Of a DNA stretch of 39,382 bases, positions 32,698 to 39,382 are shown piece after piece. The DNA comes from Hominisplanchenecus faecis (GTDB lineage: Bacteria; Bacillota; Clostridia; Lachnospirales; Lachnospiraceae), in contig NZ_JAJEQE010000028.1 of assembly GCF_020687205.1 (NCBI RefSeq), forward strand, positions 1 to 39,382, in the 5' to 3' direction. The notes under the pieces were generated by a model that saw only the letters and a list, made by a program, of their open reading frames with translations, had not been told where the DNA came from and searched no databases. Positions within the stretch are counted from its first letter, which is position 1. Every line of letters starts with the position of its first letter. Position numbers and translations under genes: made by a program.

Positions 32698-32760
32698 TGG
32701 TGCCTGAAAGAGGATTTTTTGTGGCCGGATGCCGGAGGTATTCTTGAATGAATGGCACCA
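32698..32760 (+). promoter_or_regulatory. Leader with a closing stem before the PrsA-like gene
   Basis: TGGTGCC (32698-32704) pairs with GGCACCA (32754-32760). An inner CCGG-ATG-CCGG hairpin lies between them. The closed structure starts at the transcript's 5' end and stops about 7 bases before the AGGAGG, so it could shape translation. Confidence 0.4.
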
Positions 32761-32781
32761 GTTGATCAGGAGGAAAAGACA

Positions 32782-33894
32782 GTGAAAAAAACAATGAAAA
32801 ACAGACTGGCAGTCGCAGGACTGTGCTTTACGCTGACAGCAGGGATGCTGACCGGATGCAGTGGAAATTCAGGTAAGGCGATCATTACATTGGACGGACA
32901 GAAAACAGAATATGCAGTGGCAAATATCATGCTTCGTTATAGCCAGGCACAGATGCAGGCATTTTACGGATCTTATCTTGGAGATAATCTGTGGTCACAG
33001 TACGGCGATTCCACAAAGAGCACGATGATGGATACCCTCAAACAGATGCTGATCCTCGAACAGCATCAGGACGAGTATAATGTGAGCCTGACAGACGATG
33101 ACAAAAAGAAGATCGATGAAGCTGCACAGCAGTTTATGGATGACAACGACCAGGCAACCCTGAAATCCATGGGTGCGACAAAAGAACGTGTGGCACGTGT
33201 TCTGGAACTGTACACGATCCGCAATAAAATGTCAAATGCGATCGTTGCAGATGTTGATACCAACGTAACTGATGACGAAGCAGCTCAGAAAACAATCAAT
33301 TACGTGGTATTTGGCACTGCAGATACGACCGATTCGGATGGCAATAAAGTGGTACTGACGGATGATGAGAAAGCAGCTTTGCTTGCAAATGCACAGAAAG
33401 TACGTGATGCAGTAGCAGGCGGCAAGAGCATGGAAGATGCAGTCAAAGATGTCGATGACACCAAGACCGTGAGCAGCACCTCTTATGGTGATAATGATGA
33501 AAGTTACACCCTGGATGAAGCGATCCGCAATGCAGCAGATAAACTGAAAGACGGAGAAGTGGCAGATGAAGTGATCACCACAGATGCAGGATATTATGTC
33601 ATCCAGATGAAAGCAACCTATGATCCGGATGCAACTGCAAGCAAAAAGGAACGGATCATCAACGAAAGAAAGAGCAGCAAATTCAGCGAAGTCTACGATG
33701 CATGGGAAAGTGCAGCAGACTACACACAGGATGATGCTCTGTTAAAAGAGATCACCTTCCATGATATTTACCAGATGGCAACCGAGGCTCAGAGCGAGAC
33801 CGGAACGGAAAGTACAGAAAGTACCGAAGATGCCGGAAGCACAGAGGCAACCGAGGCTGCAAGTGAGACAGAGAGTGCAGCTGCAACAGAATAA
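32782..33894 (+). CDS. PrsA/SurA-like peptidyl-prolyl isomerase lipoprotein
   Basis: This is a 370-residue surface lipoprotein probably helping exported proteins fold. The lipobox is MLTGC, after a basic and hydrophobic start. A helical SurA-N-like chaperone region (about 60-160) is followed by a parvulin-like domain (about 170-285). The parvulin motifs are weak: TINYVVFG at the first strand, and ADEVITTDAGYYVIQMK at the last. A serine-, threonine- and glutamate-rich tail (about 335-370) follows. The GTG start at 32782 has AGGAGG 8 bases upstream; ATG 32752 lies in the leader stem. It may serve the large secreted galactosidases. Confidence 0.85.
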   Translation: MKKTMKNRLAVAGLCFTLTAGMLTGCSGNSGKAIITLDGQKTEYAVANIMLRYSQAQMQAFYGSYLGDNLWSQYGDSTKSTMMDTLKQMLILEQHQDEYNVSLTDDDKKKIDEAAQQFMDDNDQATLKSMGATKERVARVLELYTIRNKMSNAIVADVDTNVTDDEAAQKTINYVVFGTADTTDSDGNKVVLTDDEKAALLANAQKVRDAVAGGKSMEDAVKDVDDTKTVSSTSYGDNDESYTLDEAIRNAADKLKDGEVADEVITTDAGYYVIQMKATYDPDATASKKERIINERKSSKFSEVYDAWESAADYTQDDALLKEITFHDIYQMATEAQSETGTESTESTEDAGSTEATEAASETESAAATE

Positions 33895-33899
33895 TTATC

Positions 33900-34091
33900 A
33901 TGCTGGACGTAAAAAGGCAGAGCACGTGACACGCATCGTTTCCTGTTCGGTTTGTGCCGTCTATGATCCGCCGTTCGCTGGAACTCGCAGCTTCGCTGCT
34001 CAGACACCGCTCGGCGGCGGAAACTAGACACAAACCTCACGACGGAACCTTGCTACCGTCACTGTGCAGCTGCCTTTTTTCTGTCCAGCAT
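33900..34091 (+). repeat. Dispersed structured repeat, copy D (complete)
   Basis: This 192-bp element begins 5 bases after the PrsA-like stop codon. The outer arms are ATGCTGGAC (33900-33908) with GTCCAGCAT (34083-34091), and AAAAAGGCAG (33911-33920) with CTGCCTTTTTT (34070-34080). The second pair gives a terminator-like stem with a T run. The core stems are GGTTTGTG-ccg-TCTA (33949-33963) with TAGACACAAACC (34025-34036), CCGCCG with CGGCGG, GCAGC with GCTGC around TTC, and GACGG (34041-34045) with CCGTC (34056-34060). No other terminator is seen for the gene. Confidence 0.9.
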
Positions 34092-34314
34092 ATACATTTC
34101 TCAGGCTTTCAAAATTACCGCAAGATGTAAGGATTTACTTTCTGATGTTATGACGTCCTGCCTATTTTGCTTATCTATACTTTGCATATTTCTTGATAAT
34201 AATCTACAATTCCCTCAATTTTCTCTTAAAAAGAAGCTATATCCATTTTGCATTATTTGTTTACTGAATATTTTGTAACCCTCAGAATATTATGGTAAGT
34301 TCGCCTCGAAAACC
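34092..34314. other. AT-rich gene-free stretch
   Basis: No gene or strong structure is seen. It contains the first of two copies of ACTGAATATTTT (34263-34274). The second copy (34347-34358) sits at the transcription start of the next gene. Confidence 0.4.
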
Positions 34315-34343
34315 TTGACGTAGTGTGGGTTTTATTGTATGAT
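34315..34343 (+). promoter_or_regulatory. Promoter of the second beta-galactosidase gene
   Basis: The -35 is TTGACG (34315-34320) and the -10 is TATGAT (34338-34343), with a 17-bp spacer. The start lies near 34350, inside the hairpin ACTGAA-tatt-TTCAGT. A GGGGA/TCCCC hairpin (34412-34424) lies nearer the gene. Confidence 0.75.
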
Positions 34344-34451
34344 AATACTGAATATTTTCAGTGATGCGAATCGAAAAATCGTATTACTGAACAACTTGGG
34401 GAGATTTCGGAGGGGAATATCCCCACTTTTAGTCAGTTAAGGAGGAAAAGC

Positions 34452-37400
34452 ATGAGAAGAAAAAGCAGCAAACAGTTGTTTTCTGTGCTGATGGCAACCG
34501 CTATGGTTATGTCCGGCATCAGCGTTCCGGTTATGGCATCACCGGTTGATGATGCTATGGTACAGTCTGCTCTGGCAGAAGCCGGCGTAGAGACATCTGA
34601 AAGCAGAGAGATCAATTTCAACAAAGGCTGGAAGTTCCACTTTGGAGATGTAACCGGTGCAGAAACAAAGGATTACGATGATTCCAAGGCAGATGAATGG
34701 GGAGACTTAAATCTTCCGCACGACTTCAGTATCACACAGGAGCCGTCCAACTCCAACGAAGCAGAGTCCGGATTCATGCCGGGTGGTACAGGATGGTACC
34801 GCAAGAGCTTTACCCTGCCGAGTGATTACGCAGGCAAGAGTGTTGTCCTGAACTTTGACGGATCTTATAATCATACATATGTATATGTAAATGGCACAAA
34901 AGTAGGAGAAAACCATTATGGATATAATGATTTTGCATTTGATATTTCAAAATATCTGACCTGCGACGGCACTACAGAGAACGTGATCAGCGTAAAAGTG
35001 GTACATCAGACTCCATCCAGCCGCTGGTATTCAGGATCCGGTATCTACCGTGACGTAGAGCTGATCGTTACCGATGCCGTTCATGTTTCCAGAAACGGCA
35101 CATACGTGACTACACCAAATCTGGCGACAGAAAAAGACGGCGATGTTACCGTTAAAGTACAGACTGATGTCCAGAATGACAGCAGTGCACAGGCAGCAGC
35201 CCAGATCCGCACAACAGTCCTGGATGCAGAGGGAAAAGCAGTTTCTAAGGCAGTGACCACCGATGTGACACTGGCAGCAAACAGCACAGCAGAAAAAGAA
35301 CAGACCCTGAAAGTAAACAAACCGGCACTGTGGAGCACAGAAAATCCGAACCTGTACTATGTACAGACCGAAGTTCTGGTAGACGGAAAAGTAAAAGACA
35401 CTTACAGGACAACCTACGGTTTCCGTTACATCAATTTTGATGCAAATACCGGTTTCAGCCTGAACGGCAAAAATGTAAAACTCAAAGGTGTATGTATGCA
35501 CCATGACCAGGGTGCACTCGGAGCCGCATCAGAACGTGATGCAGTATACCGTCAGGTTAAAAAGCTCAAAGAAATGGGATGTAATGCGATCCGTACTTCT
35601 CACAACACACCGTCTTCGGTACTGCTTGAAGCATGCAACGAGCTTGGTATGATGGTTATGGATGAGACCTTTGACGGATGGGCATTCCCGAAAAACGGCA
35701 ACAGCCAGGATTTCAGCACACACTTCAATCAGACCATCAGTGCAGACAACAAGCTGCTTGGTGCAACGACAGGCGATACCTGGTATAAATTCATTCTGGA
35801 ATCAAATATCGAGCGTGACAAAAACGATCCGTCCGTTATCATCTGGGATATCGGAAATGAGCTGAACTTCGGTGTTCCAGAGGCTGGTAAGAGCCAGTAC
35901 GAGCAGTATGCAAAGAACATGAAGAGCTACATCGAAGCAATCGATAAGACAAGACCGATCACAGTTGGTGATAACAATCCATATGGTCTGCAGTCTGCAA
36001 ATCCGACGGAGTTCCGTAATAAAGTCAGTACCGTTCTGGCAAAGAACGGAGAAGGTCTTGCAGGTGCCAACTATTCCATGGGATCTATGAGCGGCATTCA
36101 CAATGCTCATCCGGACTGGAAGATCATTGCTACTGAGACAGCTTCTCCAAGCAACAGTCGTGGTATCTACAATACACTGTCTCAGTACAACAAGAAAGGT
36201 GACTATCAGTGTACGGCATACGATACCAACGCCGTATCTTGGGGCAATACAGCACGTGAGTCCTGGTGGTACACCATCAAAGATGACTTTGTATCCGGTG
36301 AGTTTATCTGGACCGGATTTGACTACATCGGCGAGCCGACACCGTGGAACGGAACGGATAAAGGAAGTGTCAGCGGTGATAAACTGGCAGTACCGAATTC
36401 CTCTTACTTTGGTGTGATCGATACCGCAGGCTTTGAGAAAGATTCCTTCTATTTCTACACCAGCCAGTGGAGAGAGGATAAAAAGACACTGCATGTCGTA
36501 CCGCAGAGCTGGAATGCAGAAGACTTAAGCATCTCCGGCGGCAAAGTACCGGTATATGTTTATTCAAACGCAGCAAAAGTAGAACTCTACCTGAACGACA
36601 AGCTGATCGGTACTTCCACAAGAACCCCGATCAAGACAGCAGCCGGTCATGAATGGGCTACTTACAGCAATGTATCAAACGATGCAGATCAGTGTACAGC
36701 AGTCAACGAATCACAGCAGTGGAAAGCCCAGGCTATCCAGTTCAACGTAAAATATGCAGAAGGCACGCTCAGTGCAAAAGCCTATGATGAAAGTGGAAAC
36801 GAGATCAAAGACACCCTTGGTTCTGCTTCCGTTACGACAAACAGCGACAAAGGTAGCAGCCTTGCAGTTACCGCAGAGAAGACAGAGATCCAGGCTGACG
36901 GCAGCAGCTTAAGCTACATTGATATTGATGTCAACGACAAAGACGGACGTTTTGTAAGTGCCGCAGACAACAGCATCCGCTTTACCTTAACAGGTAACGG
37001 AACCATCGTTGGTGTGGATAACGGAAATCCATCTACCGTAGATAAATTCCAGCAGAAATCCGTTCTGACAAGCGACAAGACCGCAAACATCAAGGCATTC
37101 AGCGGAAAAGCACTCGTTATCGTACGCAGCACCGAAGGTGCAGGCGGTTTCGTACTGAAAGCAGAATCCGCAGGTCTGAAAGGGGATTCTGTATTTGTAA
37201 ATACGGTAGGTGACAAAAAAGGTGAAGTATTCCTGAAAGATTACACGATCAAATCAGAATACACCGTTACCATGGGAACCAAACCACAGCTTCAGACAAC
37301 CGTAAACGGTATCATGAGTGATGATTCCACACAGGAAGGTACGATCACCTGGAATCTGACAAATGAGATGTACAACACTCCTGGCGAGTATGTCCTGAAT

Positions 37401-39176
37401 GGAACACTGAAAGTTGGAAACGAAGAAGTAGCAGTATCTGCAAACCTTCATGTAAAACCGATCATCGTGGCAGTACAGAACTACACAAGAGCAACCGTAA
37501 AAAATCTGGTTCCGACCCTGCCTTCAACTGTAGCCGGTATCCTTCCGGATGGCACAAGCTATGGTGCATATGCAGTTACCTGGGAGTCTATCAAAGCAAC
37601 GGATCTGGCAAAAGTCGGCGATGTTGTAAAAGTAAACGGTAAAGTTGACGTAGACGGCACAGAGATGACCGCAACGGCAACCGTACGTGTTGCAGAAGGC
37701 GAAGTAAAAGAAGCAGTCAACGTAGCACCGAAATATAAGACTCTGACAGAGAGCTGTGGTGAGCCTGCAGATAACCTGCTCTCCATCGTAGATGGTACAA
37801 ACAATGTTCTGAATAAGCCGAATATGCGATGGACAAACTGGAACGACCATCTGCTGAACTCTTCACCGGTTATTACGTTTACATGGGATGAAGTTTACGA
37901 ACTGGCAAGCATCAATGCATGGTTCTTCGGTGATGAAAACGTATCCGCACCGGAAAGCGTAACCATTGCAGTGTCCGAAGATGGCGAAAACTTCAAAGAA
38001 GTTGCATTTACCAAAGGAGATTACCAGGTAAATCAGAAGAATGAACTGGTATTTAAAGATGTCCAGAAAGCAAAAGCACTGAGATTTACCATGAAACAGG
38101 TTGGTACAGGCTATGTTGGTCTGACTGAGCTGGAGATCTGGACAAGCACAAACGGTTATACATCCAACAGCACAGCGGAACTGAGTGATCTGAAAGTAAA
38201 CGGAACAGCAGTAGCCGGCTTTGCAGCAGGCAAACTGGATGGTTATACCGTAAACGTAGACAGAGCAGACAAAGCGGTTGTAGAAGCAACTGCAAAAGAC
38301 AATGCATCTGTAACAGTAGTACCATTTGATAAAGATGACGTTGTAAAGGTAATCGTTACCTCCGAAGATGGTAAGAAGACCAATACTTACAAAATTAAAC
38401 TGAATGCAACGGTAAAAGTAGCAGACAAAGAAACAATCGAAAAAATTCAGGGTGAGATCAAGCTGGCAGAAACAATTGAGAAATCAGAGTACACAGCAAG
38501 CTCTTATGCAGCATATAAAGCAGCTCTGGAAGAAGCTCAGAAAATCGTAAAGAAAGACGGAGCTACAAAAGAAGAAGTAAATGCAGCACTTGCAAAACTG
38601 CAGACAGCAAGAGCAAATCTTGTAAAAGGCGTTGATCCGGCACCGGAACCGAAGCCAAATCCGGAACCGAAGCCAGAACCGACACCAAACCCGACACCGA
38701 ATCCGACACCGAACCCGACTCCGGCCAACGATGTTCCGGCAAAAGGTGCTACGATCAAGTACAAAAACGCTACTTACAAGGTGACAAAATCTGCAGCAAA
38801 GGGTGGTACGGTAACACTTGTTAAGAGAAATAACAAGAAGACAGCCTTTACTGTTCCGGCAACCGTTAAGAGTGCGAACGGCAAATACACCTTCAAGGTA
38901 ACCGCAATCGCAAACAAAGCATTCAAGGGCGATAAGAAACTGAAAAAAGTTGTGATCGGCAAAAACGTTCAGACTATCGGTAAGAGTGCGTTTGAAAAAG
39001 CAGCAAACCTGAAGAGCATCACGATCAAATCCACTTCTCTGAAGAAAGTCGGCAAAAAAGCATTCAAGGGTATCCATGCGAAAGCAAAGATCAAAGTACC
39101 GGCTAAGAAGCTGAGATCTTACAAAAGACTGCTGAAAGGAAAAGGACAGAAAGCAGGCGTTAAGATCACAAAATAA
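34452..39176 (+). CDS. Secreted multidomain GH2 beta-galactosidase-type glycosidase
   Basis: This is a 1574-residue exported enzyme. A signal peptide ends near residue 29. GH2 sugar-binding (about 50-205), Ig-like (206-330) and catalytic barrel (335-640) domains follow. The acid/base is E470 in WDIGNEL, and the nucleophile is E562 in IIATETAS. FIWTGFDYIGEPTPW lies at the barrel end. DUF4982-like and GH2 C-terminal Ig domains (to about 920), two Big_4-like repeats (925-1075), a discoidin-like domain (1090-1235), a cadherin-like domain (about 1241-1318) and a FIVAR domain (1325-1392) follow. A proline-rich PTPNPTPNP linker leads to a lysine-rich LRR/BspA-like tail (1431-1574) shared with the 463-6651 enzyme. 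It is unlike LacZ in architecture; exo-beta-galactosidase is likeliest, and beta-glucuronidase-type activity is possible. AAGGAGG precedes the ATG. Confidence 0.9.
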   Translation: MRRKSSKQLFSVLMATAMVMSGISVPVMASPVDDAMVQSALAEAGVETSESREINFNKGWKFHFGDVTGAETKDYDDSKADEWGDLNLPHDFSITQEPSNSNEAESGFMPGGTGWYRKSFTLPSDYAGKSVVLNFDGSYNHTYVYVNGTKVGENHYGYNDFAFDISKYLTCDGTTENVISVKVVHQTPSSRWYSGSGIYRDVELIVTDAVHVSRNGTYVTTPNLATEKDGDVTVKVQTDVQNDSSAQAAAQIRTTVLDAEGKAVSKAVTTDVTLAANSTAEKEQTLKVNKPALWSTENPNLYYVQTEVLVDGKVKDTYRTTYGFRYINFDANTGFSLNGKNVKLKGVCMHHDQGALGAASERDAVYRQVKKLKEMGCNAIRTSHNTPSSVLLEACNELGMMVMDETFDGWAFPKNGNSQDFSTHFNQTISADNKLLGATTGDTWYKFILESNIERDKNDPSVIIWDIGNELNFGVPEAGKSQYEQYAKNMKSYIEAIDKTRPITVGDNNPYGLQSANPTEFRNKVSTVLAKNGEGLAGANYSMGSMSGIHNAHPDWKIIATETASPSNSRGIYNTLSQYNKKGDYQCTAYDTNAVSWGNTARESWWYTIKDDFVSGEFIWTGFDYIGEPTPWNGTDKGSVSGDKLAVPNSSYFGVIDTAGFEKDSFYFYTSQWREDKKTLHVVPQSWNAEDLSISGGKVPVYVYSNAAKVELYLNDKLIGTSTRTPIKTAAGHEWATYSNVSNDADQCTAVNESQQWKAQAIQFNVKYAEGTLSAKAYDESGNEIKDTLGSASVTTNSDKGSSLAVTAEKTEIQADGSSLSYIDIDVNDKDGRFVSAADNSIRFTLTGNGTIVGVDNGNPSTVDKFQQKSVLTSDKTANIKAFSGKALVIVRSTEGAGGFVLKAESAGLKGDSVFVNTVGDKKGEVFLKDYTIKSEYTVTMGTKPQLQTTVNGIMSDDSTQEGTITWNLTNEMYNTPGEYVLNGTLKVGNEEVAVSANLHVKPIIVAVQNYTRATVKNLVPTLPSTVAGILPDGTSYGAYAVTWESIKATDLAKVGDVVKVNGKVDVDGTEMTATATVRVAEGEVKEAVNVAPKYKTLTESCGEPADNLLSIVDGTNNVLNKPNMRWTNWNDHLLNSSPVITFTWDEVYELASINAWFFGDENVSAPESVTIAVSEDGENFKEVAFTKGDYQVNQKNELVFKDVQKAKALRFTMKQVGTGYVGLTELEIWTSTNGYTSNSTAELSDLKVNGTAVAGFAAGKLDGYTVNVDRADKAVVEATAKDNASVTVVPFDKDDVVKVIVTSEDGKKTNTYKIKLNATVKVADKETIEKIQGEIKLAETIEKSEYTASSYAAYKAALEEAQKIVKKDGATKEEVNAALAKLQTARANLVKGVDPAPEPKPNPEPKPEPTPNPTPNPTPNPTPANDVPAKGATIKYKNATYKVTKSAAKGGTVTLVKRNNKKTAFTVPATVKSANGKYTFKVTAIANKAFKGDKKLKKVVIGKNVQTIGKSAFEKAANLKSITIKSTSLKKVGKKAFKGIHAKAKIKVPAKKLRSYKRLLKGKGQKAGVKITK

Positions 39177-39237
39177 GCACATAGAAAAGCGGATATAAAG
39201 ACAGCCCGATCGGAACTTATAACCATCGGAAAATCGT

Positions 39238-39272
39238 CCCCGGCAGTGAAAAACTGCCGGGGCGGTTTTTTT
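39238..39272 (+). terminator. Terminator of the second galactosidase
   Basis: CCCCGGCAGT (39238-39247) pairs perfectly with ACTGCCGGGG (39253-39262) around a GAAAA loop. A run of T follows. Confidence 0.95.
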
Positions 39273-39310
39273 ACTTGTAAAATATGTAAAAAATGGATAA
39301 GATATATAAG

Positions 39311-39382
39311 ATGATGCCAGGGTCAAAAGGTCTAAATCCACATGAGCTTGCTCATAGGTGGATGAAAGACCTTGGGACCCGC
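39311..39382 (+). repeat. Long near-perfect hairpin cut by the window end
   Basis: The arms pair in steps: GGGTC with GACCC, AAGGTCT with AGACCTT, ATCCAC with GTGGAT, and TGAGC with GCTCA around a two-base loop (39320-39380). The left side begins ATGATGC (39311-39317) and the right side ends in GC at the edge, so the stem may continue. No gene is visible here. It could be a repeat element, a small RNA, or a tip of a mobile element. Confidence 0.6.

Overview
The window looks like chromosomal DNA from a gut member of the Lachnospiraceae (Clostridia, Firmicutes). The grounds are moderate GC, strong AGGAGG-type ribosome binding sites, sigma-A promoters, a glgC-glgD pair, DnaD- and DnaI-type replication proteins, a pth-mfd-prsA-like run, and very large secreted glycosidases with lysine-rich C-terminal repeat modules. 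The genus cannot be fixed from the sequence alone. No rRNA, tRNA, CRISPR array, transposase or phage gene is visible.

Layout. 1-462: a structured dispersed repeat, a terminator, and the promoter region of a giant secreted LacZ-type beta-galactosidase (463-6651). 6714-9957: a bidirectional terminator, a Gx/HepS-type membrane protein on the minus strand, a small zinc-ribbon membrane protein, ilvE with a CodY-box-like site, and maf. 10021-13507: a three-gene operon of response regulator, histidine kinase and lipoprotein. 13520-17431: a promoter and long hairpin leader, then serine acetyltransferase and an SbcD/SbcC-like (YhaO/YhaN-like) nuclease-ATPase pair. 17432-18311: gene-free, with two more copies of the dispersed repeat. 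18312-23286, minus strand: a divergent PRPP synthase, DnaI-like loader, DnaD-like protein and murC. 23484-25990: glgC-glgD. 26224-28318: a second two-component system. 28343-33894: pth, mfd and a PrsA/SurA-like lipoprotein. 33900-34091: a complete repeat copy. 34452-39176: a second giant secreted GH2 beta-galactosidase, then a strong terminator and another long hairpin cut by the window edge.

How the genes work together. The two outer genes are extracellular GH2 galactosidases that probably release galactose from host or dietary glycans. They share a lysine-rich BspA/LRR-like tail that may hold them at the cell wall. The middle is mostly housekeeping: amino acids (ilvE, cysE), nucleotides (prs), replication (DnaI, DnaD), wall synthesis (murC), glycogen (glgCD), translation recycling (pth), transcription-coupled repair (mfd) and secretion folding (PrsA-like).

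The most unusual structure is not a protein. It is a family of about 140-200 bp elements (1-151, 17532-17672, 18063-18260, 33900-34091). Their core stems differ between copies by compensating base changes, and two of them end in long inverted arms. Three lie just after gene 3' ends; the fourth is cut by the window start. The copy after the PrsA-like gene sits inside the arms of what looks like that gene's terminator.
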